Of a DNA stretch of 64,000 nucleotides, positions 35,762 through 46,609 are shown one piece after another (position 1 is the stretch's first letter; the number at the start of each line of letters is the position of its first letter). Location: positions 661,805-725,804 of the forward strand of contig CACRXP010000045.1 of the NCBI GenBank assembly GCA_902702965.1. The letters run 5' to 3'. The notes below the pieces were generated by a model that saw nothing but the letters and a program-made list of their open reading frames with translations, searched no databases and was not told the origin of the DNA. The translations under genes were made by a program, and so were the position numbers. Source of the stretch: Spirometra erinaceieuropaei. Taxonomy: Eukaryota; Platyhelminthes; Cestoda; Diphyllobothriidea; Diphyllobothriidae.

Positions 35762-36751
35762 CAGTAGGTGGGCTAACTCATGAAATGTCAACTGAAATTC
35801 CGAAATGCGTGTTCGTTTCTAAAAGACTAACGAAGTAGGGTTGTGAAAATGGCCAGTCTGCAACATGATTCTATAATAATTCAATTATCTCAGGACACGG
35901 GCATTTGAATAAAGTTCTTTTCGACTGCATGCAAAAAGGACACTCTGTGAAAAATGACTACTTATGTAGCATAAATTGTTCTCATTGATTTATGATGACC
36001 CTGAAGGTTCAATTATATTTCATGGAAAACATGCACAAAATATTCATTCTTTTGCTCATTCGGTAGAAAATTACGTCTTCTTCCAATCTTATACTCGAGG
36101 GAAGTGTGTAATTCGGTTTTCAAAAACTTTTCCATTTCGCGAATCATTTTGAACTCGCACTACTGTTACGCTTGGATTCAGGGTTTCCAAACTGCAAGCC
36201 GTATATTTTCCGCGAACTGAAACCACGCATTTCTCTACGGTAATAAAGGTGGAACATAGAGGGTTCATAAAGTTTAAGAGTGGATTTTATCCATATTGTT
36301 AACTTTACAAGCACCATTGGTAAATGCAGAAACATGACGATTTATGAACGACCATTTCACGTTATGTAAAATTTCCACAATTAGAAACTTTTTTAAAACC
36401 AAATCATACCCTTCGTTCTAATAAAAAGTATGAGGACGTAATTATCTATCGAATGAACAAAAGAATGAATATTTTTATGCATTTTTTCCATGAAATAGAA
36501 TTGGACTTTTAGGAACATCGAAAATCACTGAGAAAAATTTATGCTATATAAGCAGTGATTTTTTATAGAGTGTAGTCTTTGCATGCAGCCGAAAAGAAGT
36601 TCATTCAAAAGCCGGTGTCCTGGGGTAACGGAAATATTATAGAATTATCTCGAAGGCTAAATAGTATTGCAATCCTACTTAATTAATCTTTTCGAAACGA
36701 AAACGCATTTCGGAATTTCGATTAACGTTTCATGAGTTAGCCCACCCACTG
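35762..36751. repeat. FB foldback element, intact reference copy (990 bp)
   Basis: TA at 35760-35761, then CAGTAGGTGGGCTAACTCAT; ends GAGTTAGCCCACCCACTG before TA at 36752. The left arm (to about 36135) and right arm (from about 36380) are reverse complements, for example GTAGAAAATTACGTCTTCTT against GAGGACGTAATTATCTATCG. The loop of about 240 bases is single copy. No coding frame; this is a non-autonomous palindromic element. Confidence 0.93.
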
Positions 36752-37084
36752 TAAGTTGGATGACGTCGACTCACATAGAGTTTCGGGCAAACGACTTGAG
36801 CAACAGAAATGTAGGTCTTAATTATGGAAGGCAGTATTCGCTCAGGCGTGAATATTAAATAGCATATTCCTTCCCCCGCCCCATCTCCGCCAAAGTTCAA
36901 GTCTGCGGGCCTCAGATTGCCAGTTTCTATCAATTTTAAAGTGTTAACTCTAGAAGCAGGCGATCTGGAATCACTGCCATGAGCAGCTTATTTACAGGAT
37001 GCTAAAGTACTGATTTACATATTCAAATAGCTTCCTACTCATTAATATTCTGCAGTAAAATATGTGGCTTATTTCAAAAAAAGG
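36752..37084. other. Unassigned stretch between FB copies
   Basis: No gene or repeat recognised. Confidence 0.45.
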
Positions 37085-37720
37085 ACAACTGAAATTCTGA
37101 AATGTGATTTCGACCAAGATTGACTGTTTGGATGAGGTCGCGATACTGGTGAAGCAAAGGCATTATCAAAAGATATTTCAACTAGGTCAGGATACCGGTT
37201 TTCGAATGTGCTTCGTTTTGACCGCCTGTAAAAACTAAGCTCAGTAAGGACGGCAGCTTTTGTAGTATTACCTATTTACGTTTGCTTTGAATGACCTCAC
37301 AAATAAGAGCATAGGTTAAAAATGATAGAAACAAAATGTTTTTCTCCTTTGGACGCATTCTGTGGAAAACCACGTTTTCTCTAAGTGCTTTACTAGAGAT
37401 AGACGTAATTCTTTGTGATAAAATGTTTATTTCATTTTCTACACAATCTTGAATTCAGTTTCCGTTGCAGTTACGTTTCGATTTGCTAAATTACTGGCTA
37501 CGCACTTCCAACTAAAGGCAAACATGCTCGCTATCATGCGATTAAGCGAGCACCATATAAGACTCAAAATATTACAATGGTTATGGGCACAAATTCACGT
37601 TTTGTAAGGAGCAGTAAAAAATAAACAGATTTAATGCTTTTTGAATGTGCATTTCGCGGTCCTTAAAAATATAAAAATCGAAAGTTTTTTCCAATCGAAT
37701 GCTAACTTTTTCTCGTGTAG
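37085..37720. repeat. FB foldback element, decayed and 3' truncated
   Basis: GACAACTGAAATTCTGAAAT at the left, CGCCTGTAAAAACTAAGCTC, then loop-like sequence ATTCACGTTTTGTAAGGAGC and GAATGTGCATTTCGCGGTCC. Ends soon after the loop. Confidence 0.65.
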
Positions 37721-37942
37721 ACAATTTTTGGAAGTATTTGTCACTGCAAAACATCTCCGTATCTATTGTTCACTAAGTACTTTTGCCATTTAACTGCCGG
37801 TAGACCGTGGATCATGTCATATGCAGTCGCCACTATACCACATATCTATTAATATTCGCGACTCTCCAACTTCATCAGGGATCGTTGCACTTGGTGTGAT
37901 GACTGTTCGATGGCCGACATTCGCATTGTAAACCGATATAAA

Positions 37943-38077
37943 CCATGGCTCAAGCAGTTCGCGGCTCGCGCGGTTGTCACTTCTAGCGAGAATTTCGGCC
38001 ACGCATTCGGATTCGAGGAGGCCGAAATTCTCGCTAGAGGTGACACCGCGTGAGCCGCGAGCTGCTTGAGTCATGGT
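37943..38077. repeat. Tight hairpin inside H4
   Basis: Arms 37943-38000 and 38020-38077 are reverse complements with about 53 of 58 matches and a 19-base loop. Both arms are copies of the ATTCTCGCTAGAGGTGAC / AGCCGCGAGCTGCTTGAGTC coding segment. Confidence 0.85.
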
Positions 38078-38428
38078 TCACTGGCCCCCAGTACATTAAC
38101 AAGTGCAACGACCTTCTCCTTTCACACTCGGTGTTGATACTTAGCCTAGGCGGAGTGATTAACCACGCGGGGAGCGCACAGGTAAACATTGTTCCCAATG
38201 CCAGGGTCGGTTTGTCAGGTGATCGAGCCATCATCACACCAACATCCAACGCACGTGATGAGATTGCAGCCATAACCGACGCAAATGTCGGCCATCAAAC
38301 AGTCATCAAATCACGTGCAACGATCCCTGGTGAAGGGGAGAGCCGTGAACATTCACAGGCATGCGGTAGCATGGCGACTACATCCTATAAATACTGCAGC
38401 CCCTTGTGCTGAACCACCCGTATCTGCT

Positions 38429-38480
38429 TTTGTCTCTGATGATGGGTTCGAGCAAGATTCCAAAAGATCAGGCGAATAAA
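38429..38480 (+). ncRNA. Hammerhead-like motif in H4, core lost
   Basis: CTGATGA (38436-38442) and GGGTTC are kept, but GAAAC has become AAAAG, so this copy should not self-cleave. Confidence 0.5.
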
Positions 38481-38518
38481 GCTCCTGTCCCAGCGATCTC
38501 GTCTCCTTTTTCAAGACC

Positions 38519-39904
38519 TTACACTGCCAACAACAATTATTTCCTGTGACCTCAAGCCACTGCCCAAACTCTGCCATTTTCGGACTTTGCTTTCTGTCTA
38601 TTTTTTAATTTAACGCGCTTATTTTCCTTGCCATACGAAAGCGCATAATAACACTTTCGGTAAAAAAAGAAAATAATTTCTCTATTTCATTACATTTTGT
38701 CGGCATAATGTGTAGCGTGCTATACTACTCGTAAAACTCCCATTACTACCATTCCCATATGACACGACCCACAGTTCAGCCACATTTAAATGGGGTCCCT
38801 TGTTCCATTGTTGGCGTAATTTTAGATCTACAAATGTATTATCAGCTGTGCGGTTGTTATAGACATCCGCAGTTGTGTAAATTCAACTCTGAAATATAGT
38901 TTGTTAATTACTTTTAATCTCTAAATAATACGATATAGAGTACTGGTGCTTGTAATCAGAGGGCAACTTGTTTCTTTAAAAAAAGTCAAAACAAGACCCA
39001 TTTGTAACCCGAGTGCTGTGCAGTTCCCTCACGAAATTTCTAAAGCCCGTTTTAGTTCAGCCTTTCAGGGAACACTGCTTTCATTTCGAATTTGGTTTTC
39101 AAACAGCGAAGTAGTTCTCTTTATTCTCCACAAATCCTGTACTTTTAACTTTTTATACGGTTTTCGACCTTCACGTCACTAATCTTCTTTGAAATCTGTT
39201 CATGCAGCTTTCAATTTACTAAGGAAGAAAGTTTTGTTTTGCTAAAAAAAGGTAGTGGACTAGAAACTAAAACATTTGTTGACATCAACATTGCCACATT
39301 TGTGGATAGAAAACTACGATTATGACCATGCAAACATATGACAACTCTCTATGTTTACAGAAACCCTGAAACCCAGACTCTCCTTTCCTTTAAGGTCTGC
39401 GTTCATAAACCGCATAACAGCTCAAATAAACTTGCGTCCAGTTTCCTTCTCGCCAAATGCGCCCATTTGTACAAGGATTGACCATTGATGGTAATAACCT
39501 TTAAAGCCTGCGAGGTTCCCTGTTTTACAAATTTGTTGAGAGATGCCACGAAAAACTTGAGCCTACCATCGTGCTTGAAAGTACTTTCGGTCATCATCTA
39601 GGCTAATGATTACCACATCCTGAAATGCACACGCGCATTCCCCGATAAAAAGCTTCTAGTCAGTTTTTACGCCTGAGTCAATTAACTGTGTCAATTGAAG
39701 TGCCCCATTATGCGGTTTTAGGGAGTGAAAAGAAGTCAGTGCTATAGAAAAAAAACAAGAAAAATGGGATCACTCTCTAGATGGGAGCGGCATGTACTCT
39801 AATTAGGACACCAATTGCGTTTTGTATGTGTTTTGACCGCTGTCAGGGGTGGTGGCTTTTTATGTCATCTGGAGGGCAATTCTGGAGTGCATAATTTGCA
39901 CACG
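38519..39904. other. Unassigned stretch
   Basis: Short frames only (longest 78 codons at 38946-39182). No repeat shared with the window. Confidence 0.45.
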
Positions 39905-40225
39905 CCCTCACCGCCTCCCTCCCCCTGTCCCCTGTCCTTTGCCCCTGCAGTGCGACTGCCCGACACATGACAGCTCGACCGTCATCGCTGACAATGTCCA
40001 CCGTGTGCTGCACAGCTGGGTGAGAGCAGGGACGGAGACTTGCGCGTGATTTAATTTATAGCGAACGTGGGCTTGCGCTGCATCTACCTCACTGTCCCCC
40101 CCCCCACCTGGACACGGTGTCGAGATATAGTCGTGAAGACTGAAGACGGAGGAGGGCGCAGGTGAATGGAACGGTCGAGGCCGCACCTTGGCGTCTTATT
40201 CCGCACCCCCTGCCCGACACATACA
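39905..40225 (+). repeat. GC-rich repeat G, copy 3
   Basis: GACAGCTCGACCGTCATCGC, AATGTCCACCGTGTGCTGCA, GCTGCATCTACCTCACTGTC, GACACGGTGTCGAGA and CCGCACCCCCTG in G order, ending in a CA run. Confidence 0.7.
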
Positions 40226-40235
40226 CACACACTTT

Positions 40236-40424
40236 CATTACCTTTCGATACTTGTATGTATTCAGTCATATATTATACGAAAGACCAAACAAAAGGCTAT
40301 TCTCCCCTCAATCTGAGGAGATGGACGTCCTTAGGAGTGTTATCGTCCAAAAGACCTGTGAACGTATGCTTTGCCAGGATCCTCACCTTCATTACCTATC
40401 GATACTTGTATGTATTCGGTCATA
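40236..40424 (+). repeat. 154-bp tandem unit and start of second unit
   Basis: CATTACCTTTCGATACTTGT at 40236 recurs at 40390. The second unit is interrupted at 40424 by the Tc1-like element and continues at 42322-42440 (TACGAAAGACCAAACAAAAG, CCTCAATCTGAGGAGATGGA). The first unit therefore preserves the empty target site (TCATATATTATACG). Confidence 0.85.
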
Positions 40425-40998
40425 CAGTACCTGTGCTAACTCATGAAATGCCGAGGTCAAAATTAGAGCGGTAACTGTAGCGTAATTTTTGTGTTGTTAT
40501 TTGTGTTTATTTAGTCGAAATAAGGACGAAAAGGCCGTTTGCTGAAGGAATGTTTGATACGACTCTGCATATTTAATAGAAAACGGGCCGAAATTAGGCG
40601 AAATCGGAGGATTCCTGATATTCAAGCAGTTTCCTACGCTATTAAAGCTTTCGGATCGAAATTCTTTGTGTTACCTTATTAACCTGTTGAAGAAGATTAA
40701 TAAAAGGAAGAAATTTTTCAATAAACTTTCGTACAAAAAGAAAAAATTAAATTTAAATATCAAGAAAATCAGGGAAAAGCAGATAAATTGTATCTTATTG
40801 TGTTCAGGAAATAACGTGCGATTCTTCATCTAAAAATTCTATTTTACAAATCCGTAAAGTTTTGTGTTTCAAACTACCGAAATAAAAAAGTTTATTAGTG
40901 CGATCGTTTTACCAGACCACAAATGCGTATCGTAAACGAATATATATTTAGTTCGCGTGACATGCCGTCACTTTTCTCTATCACACTAAACGATACCT

Positions 40999-42011
40999 AT
41001 GTCTAAACAATATTTATCCGAAGTTGAATTCCGGCGTATTCGAAAATTAGCGGCGGAGGGGATCCCGCGCGAGTCGTTAGCTAGTATTTTCAATATTAGT
41101 AAAGTCACTCTGTGGCGCATTATTAATGATAAAACTGTTCCTAGAAATAAGATAGGGGGACCAAAACGGTCCACAAGTAAGAAAGACGACGATTTTATCC
41201 GTCGTACATTAAAATTTTTCATTAAATGCCCATTGAGACCATTCAACGGGAACATCTGCCGATTTTTTCTATGAACATCATTAGGAAAAGGATGAAGGAA
41301 TTGGAACTGCAGCGGCGGAAAGCCATGATTAAGCCATATTTAAGTAGAAAACTAATTAGAGAACGGCTTTTATTTGCTAAGAATTATATTGGAAGAGCAT
41401 TTTTTTGTGCGATGAGGTTTTATTTTTAGACAAGCCTACGAAATCGCTCCAAACCGTCATGTGTGGAGAGAACTTCCCAAGTGAATGCACTACACCAACG
41501 GCAACATTCAAGAACTGTCGGCGGATGATGGTTTAGATGGCGATTAAATTCGGTGAGCGGCCTGTCTGGCGGTCAACATCCGACACCACCAACAGCAAAG
41601 TGTTTATTGCTATTGTCAAGGATGTTTTTGGCTACAACGGCATAAGTCGGCGCTGAATGCATACTGTAATTTTGCACGACAATGCCCCTGCCTACCGCTC
41701 TAAAGAGGTACGAATTTGAGGCCGCATGAAAATATAATCTAACATTTTAGACAATAACCACCCTCTCCGCACTTGGCCTCCAATCCATTTTCATCCCGGT
41801 CAACAGTCCCGATTTGACTCCTATCGAAAATCTTTTTGAAATAGTCAAAGGAAATTGGTACAAAGCTAAGAATAATCTTTCAATGCAGGAAAAATTGGAT
41901 CTCATACTCAATAATTACATTTTACAATCCACCATAGACAACCTCGTCATGTATATGTCTGACAGAATTTCTGCCGTTATTAATTCAAATGGACAATCAA
42001 CAAAGTACTGA
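40999..42011 (+). pseudogene. Tc1-like DD34E transposase, inactivated
   Basis: The intact enzyme binds the terminal repeats and moves the element into TA sites. The N-terminal helix-turn-helix (YLSEVEFRRIRKLAAEGIPR, then SLASIFNISKVTLWRIINDK) is open at 40999-41220. A frameshift near 41225 leads into PIETIQREHLPIF and KRMKELELQRRKAMIKPYLS. The catalytic residues are then visible: first D in FLCDEVLFLD (41411), second D in VILHDNAPAY (41678), and E in SPDLTPIENLFEIVK (41826). First and second D are in one frame, broken by TAG at 41534 and TGA at 41654, both where Trp would fit. Between the second D and E lies a 43-nt GT-AG segment; without it the spacing is exactly 34 residues. The C-terminus ends at 42011. 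Confidence 0.88.
41708..41750 (+). other. Candidate 43-nt intron in the transposase
   Basis: Starts GTACGA and ends CATTTTAG, with CTAAC eight bases before the AG as a branch-point candidate. Removing it joins RSKE to TITTLSALGL in frame and restores DD34E spacing. An insertion of unrelated DNA is the alternative. Confidence 0.6.
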
Positions 42012-42334
42012 TTTTTTGTATCTGTTTCTGTCCTTAATTATTTTTGCCCTTTTATGCGCCCTCCTCCTTTATACGCTCTGATACGTAGCCTTTATTAACT
42101 TGGTTGTTATATAGGCGTTTCTCGAAAATGTGACTTTTGTCGTAAATTATTTATTTTTATCTCATTAAATAATATTTTCTAAACCAAACTTTCCTTTATT
42201 TCTTTGACACATCTTTTATTTTCCGCTATCAGACTTTGGGAGCCGTAGTGTTTACCAATTCTGTGTTAAAGTCGTTTACCTGTGTTAATTCATGACATTT
42301 CATGAGTTAGCACAGGTACTGTATATCATACGAA

Positions 42335-42665
42335 AGACCAAACAAAAGGTTCTTTTCCCCTCAATCTGAGGAGATGGATGTCCATAGGAGTGTTATCGTC
42401 CAAAAGACCTGTGAACATATGGTTTGCCAGGATCCTCACACCATGACCCTCGCGGCCTGAGGGGCGTTGGCAGCTCCCTACCGGTAGATGCGCTTGCGCT
42501 CCAGCTGAGCGTGCAGATCGTGCGCATGGCTGCTCAGTCATCCTTGTCTTTCCGACACGTTGTAGTGGTGTTGCTGTTGTTGGTTAAAATCCTGTTCAAG
42601 CGTTTGTTGTGGACCGGGGGTGTGGTTGTACGCTACGGTGCGGGTTTTCGTCATGCCAATCACCA
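42335..42665 (-). repeat. GC-rich repeat G fragment next to the tandem unit
   Basis: CCATGACCCTCGCGGCCTGA, GGTAGATGCGCTTGCGCTCC and GTTGTTGGTTAAAATCCTG match, in the same order, 44128-44290 and the reverse complement of 48640-48815. Confidence 0.7.
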
Positions 42666-42704
42666 GAGGTCTCTCCCACCTCTGTGTCAATTAATGTCGG
42701 CCTA

Positions 42705-44437
42705 CTTAATTGTCATGGTTTTCAAAACGACATCGTGCCTGGAAGTTTATTGATGTCCCTTATGAGATATGTAGCGTGATTAATGCACTTCTTTGCAATC
42801 TCCTGTAGAAAGCGTGCTTGGTAAAAAATGACTATTTAAGTAGCATGCATTTTTCCCATTGATTTTCGATAATCTTGCAAATTCAAATATATTTTATAGA
42901 AATCATAAACAAAAATATGCTTTCTTTTCGTCAATCAATAGAACATCACGTCTTCTTTATATTTTATACTTAAGGAAAGAGTATGATTAGGTTTTAAAAA
43001 AGTTTCTAATTATGAGACTTTTTAAGACCGCGAAATGTCCATTAACATAACATAGCACCTGGCTGTTAACCACTGCTCCTCATGAAACGTACAACATGGT
43101 CCGCATCCATTGCAAAATACTATGGACTTTGTATGATATCTTTATACGGGCATAGAAAGATATGTGATTTTCTTTACGCGGAACGCATGATCCTAGTAGA
43201 CTGAAATCGCTAAGCATTAATGCAACGAATAATCAGGCTCCAAATTATTCGGCAATTAGAAAACTTGGTGACTAGGACATTTATAGGCGGTCGAGAGGAG
43301 ACGCATTCAAAGGCTAACATCTTGACGCGAATGAAACATCTTGAGATAAGGTTGCATGACAATCGATATCTCAAAACCACCCAGGTAATTCTTCCTAAAC
43401 AAGATCATATTTCCGAACTTCAGCTAATATTTCGTGAGACACGTTACTTACAGTAAATCAAGTCTCCGAGCGACCCTTGGCACTTACGAGGATCGCTTTA
43501 TAAAATCACATTGAAGCCACCTACTTAACGTGGATTGAAATCTTTGGTGGTAATCTGCAAAAGTCGCACACGCAGTGCGCAAAACGGTTATATGCTGTCG
43601 GGATGGCTACATATTTTGATTTTAACAAGATTTATTTTAAACAAAGGATAACGAAAAAATGACAGAAGAAGGTCATATGCGACAAGCCAATTTAATATAA
43701 ACATGTGAGTTAAGTTTTGGCTGGTCAGAGAGCAAGGAATTGAAATTGCCACTCAAGTCTCTCAGTTTATGGTTGTCGGCTGGCTAAGCGCGAACTTTAA
43801 GAGGATTAGGATCTTAACGTGCTGGTTAATGTCAGGCGGGTAGCTCTGTGGGACGGTGGAGAGACAACTTCATATCGTGAGATACAGCGTTAAATGACAT
43901 AAGCAATGCAGCACTGAATGTTCGAAGCCATCTGGTTCTTCAAGGCATCCAGCTACTGTCGACCAACTTGACACCACGCTTTCTTACCCACATATTGCCG
44001 TCGCGTTGGAAGTCGCTGACTGACCCATCTTTTAAAGAGTGATGATCCGGACAAATGCAGGGCTGTGTATCGCCCTTCAAGGCCCCGTTATTTGTGAACG
44101 TCTGCTATGCTGCGATCGGCAGACCATGACCCTCGCGGCCTGGTGTACGCTGGCGGTTCTCCGGTACCTGGTACTCTGGCGGTAGATTGGCTTGCGCTCC
44201 CGCTGGGTATACAGGTCGTGAGCATGGCGGCCAAATCATTTATGTCTTTTCTATTGCTACCGCTGTTGTTGTTGGTAAAAAACCTAGTCATTGGTTGCGT
44301 GGACCAGGGAATGCGGAGTGGAACGCCAAGGGGCGGTTTCGGCCGCGACATCTAGCTGTGTCCTGCCCCCATGCCTCCGGTCCTTTTAACTCTGTCTTGA
44401 CACGGAGCCCAGGTGGGGGATGAGAGAGTGCGGTAGA
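42705..44437. repeat. Left arm of a 1.7-kb inverted duplication
   Basis: Reverse complement of 48503-50130. Matching blocks run GACATCGTGCCTGGAAGTTT, GTCCCTTATGAGATATGTAG, an FB copy, CAAGTCTCCGAGCGACCCTT, AACGTGGATTGAAAT, CTCAAGTCTCTCAGTTTA, TGACACCACG, and a G-repeat end TCTTGACACGGAGCCCAGGT. About 100 bases present at 49400-49510 are missing here. Confidence 0.88.
42781..43453. repeat. FB element in the left arm of the inverted duplication
   Basis: AAAAAATGACTATTTAAGTA, GATTTTCGATAATCTTGCAA, TCTAATTATGAGACTTTTTA and the right end AATATTTCGTGAGACACGTT then CTTACAG before TA (43454). Belongs to the subfamily of 46610 and 63244. Its outer end is at the same point as the FB in the right arm, so the insertion predates the duplication. 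Confidence 0.8.
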
Positions 44438-44700
44438 TGCTGCTCTCACAAAACGCATAACTTATAAAATCACCGGGACGAAGGCCAGATGGAAATATGG
44501 CTGAGCCCAAAACATCATTTCATCCCCATTGCATACTACATCCTCTGAACGCGGCCTCCCGCAACCCCCCGCCGACGTCATTTTTGAAGGCCTACACGAA
44601 CGCTGCCAGCAGAACCAACTCCGCAGCTTAGTTACTGAGCCCAGGAGTGAGCGGCCCCTGTGACCCGATCGGAGAGCACGCATGTGGTGGTCAAGAATGT
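44438..44700. other. Spacer start of the inverted duplication
   Basis: Unique sequence; opposite short frames only. Confidence 0.4.
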
Positions 44701-45190
44701 AAGATCAACTGTAACCACACACACACACACGACAGTTCGACCGTCGATTTCGACGATGTCCGCCGTGTGCCCCACAGCTGCAGCAGCGGTGGGAGCAGGG
44801 ACGGTGACTTACGCAGGGGTTTACTGTGCCAGTAGACTTGCGTAGCATCTACCTACACTCTCTCCTCCTCCACCGCCTGAGCCCGGTGTCAAGACCAAGT
44901 CAAGAAGACCGGAGACGGGGGAGGCCGCAGGTGGATGGCTCGGACGGATCCTCGCCTTGGCGCTCCACTCCGCACCCCCTGGTCCACACACAAATGACCA
45001 GGATTTTGACCACAAAACAATGGGGTGGTGGCAGTGGTCCAGTTGTGCGACGAATGCCGACAACAGGGTCCGCCAGCGCACCCCGCAAATGTTGGCATTT
45101 GTTATTGCGCACAGATAACGCCTGCCAGCGTCCGATGTTGCCCCCGTGTTGGTCCAGCGCATCTAACACGTGGCCCGTTCTAAGGGCACA
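44700..45190 (+). repeat. GC-rich repeat G, near-identical to copy 1
   Basis: Starts at a CA run and GACAGTTCGACCGTCGATTT and ends at a CA run (45186). Differences from 32524-33005 are scattered substitutions and one small cluster near 45127 (CAGCGTCCGATGTT). The 215-codon frame starting at 44826 crosses this and the next unit and has no recognisable domain. Confidence 0.87.
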
Positions 45191-45660
45191 CACACACACG
45201 ATAGTTCGACCGTCAAATCCGAAGATGACCACCGTATGCTACACAGCAGGGTTGGGGCAGGAACGTGACTTGTGCGAAATTCTGTTCATAGTGATAGTAG
45301 ACTTTCACAGCATCTACCACACTCTCTCCTCCTCCCCACCTGGACCCGGCGTCAAGACAGAGTCAAGAAGACCGGAGACGGGGAAGAGCGCAGGTAGATG
45401 GCACGATCGAACCCGCACCTTGGCGTTCCACTCCATACCCCGTGGTCCACACAGAAAATATCCAGGTTTTTGACCAACAACAGCAATGAAGACCAGCAGG
45501 GGTCCCAGTGTGCCCGACGTCTGCCAGCATCCGGGTCTGCCACCGCATCCCCCGGAATGTTCGCATTTGTTATGGTGCGCAAATACGATGACGCCTGCCA
45601 GAATCCGATATGGTTCCCCTGTTGGTCCAGCGCATCTGCCACGTAACCCGTTTGGGGGTG
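45190..45660 (+). repeat. GC-rich repeat G, tandem second unit
   Basis: CA run, GATAGTTCGACCGTCAAATC, then CAGCATCTACCACACTCTCT, CCTGGACCCGGCGTCAAGAC, CTTGGCGTTCCACTCCATAC and AGGTTTTTGACCAACAACAG. Same head-to-tail arrangement as at 33006. The minus-strand frame of 185 codons (45314-45871) is over this repeat and is not supported as a gene. Confidence 0.75.
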
Positions 45661-46609
45661 CACACAGTGTCTCGTTCCGTCCCCCGTCAGAAGTAACTGT
45701 GAGGACAGGTTTATTCTGTACACAGGGCTGTTTGCCTGTGTCAGAGCAAGCGTCCGCTCGGGAGAACATCAGTCGCTGTGCGTTCTTACGCGGGTGGGTA
45801 TGGCCGCGCCAGTATGCGTGCACTTCTAGCTGAGTGATGTTCATAATACTGATTTTTTCGGGAGGAGGCACAGTTTGAGGTACACGATGACAAATAAGAC
45901 GGGTAACAATCTAGAAGACCCGACGCACAGGAGACGGCAAATGTTAGTGTGCGCAGACGTGGCTGAACAAACGGGGCCACTGAGGCCACTGCTACACGCT
46001 CTCAGTGATAGCTAATGTCATTCCATTTTGATATGTACATATATAAACTCCATGTTTACTACCTACTTCTGATTAGTACAGCGATTTAACCTTGTCAGTA
46101 CAGCCACAAGTCATTGTGATTCAATATTATGCACAAATAACAGAAGCAAATTCCCATTATTTTGCGGCACAAAACTATTTCTTTTTTAAACATAGGACCT
46201 ACGCTGCCAAAAAGCAGACAAGTAAGATGAGTATACTTTCGTATCAATATCAATTAATTTCGGGGTAAACAGCTGAACTTGAACCGAACAACTGAATTTT
46301 AAGAAAATGAATATTTTTGACATGTTGCCGGAAGTACCACTCACGGAGTTACTCATCAAATGCAGCAACGATATAAGCACGTATTCCGATGGGGTGAATA
46401 GTTATAGTTTGTACTCGTAGATGCGTAACGATGGTTAAAATACCGTAATTTGAAGGAAGCTGACGCTGAAACAGGGGGGGGGAAAAATCAGAGTCTTGCA
46501 TCTTATTTGTGTACTCATCAACACTTTATGCCTAATAGCAACGCACATGGGAGGTCGACAGTCGCTGGCGACAACGTTCATTGCGAACACAAGGGAATGA
46601 GCACAGCAC
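45661..46609. other. Unassigned stretch
   Basis: No gene or window repeat recognised. Confidence 0.4.

Larger units (their letters stand above)
37808..38518 (+). mobile_element. PLE remnant with inverted arms (H4)
   Basis: The left arm (37808-38000) is the reverse complement of parts of the right side. The right side encodes the PLE C-terminus, EAEILARGDTA then SRELLESWFTGPQYINKCND, and a tail open to 38412 (GGVINHAGSAQVNIV, ARDEIAAITDANVGHQTVI). In PLEs the SRELLE-WF-SIN block closes the GIY-YIG nuclease domain. The rest of the nuclease and all of the reverse transcriptase are absent. Same family as H1 and H2. Confidence 0.78.
40425..42321 (+). mobile_element. Tc1/mariner-superfamily transposon (1897 bp)
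   Basis: Flanked by TA on both sides (40423-40424 and 42322-42323). Ends CAGTACCTGTGCTAACTCAT and ATGAGTTAGCACAGGTACTG are perfect inverted repeats. They differ from the termini of the FB element at 35762 in 3 of the first 26 bases. Contains one transposase gene, broken. This is the only element in the window that links the FB family to an enzyme. Confidence 0.93.

Noticed and set aside
41654..41656. Stop codon recoding (TGA read as Trp) in the transposase
   Set aside because: A TAG at 41534 and a frameshift near 41225 are also present, so ordinary decay is the simpler explanation.
44826..45473. 215-codon open frame, longest in the window
   Set aside because: It runs across two tandem G-repeat units including CA runs, has low-complexity composition and no known domain, and equally long frames exist on the opposite strand.
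45314..45871. 185-codon minus-strand frame
   Set aside because: Shadow of the same GC-rich repeat; its neighbour frames repeat the same sequence in other registers.
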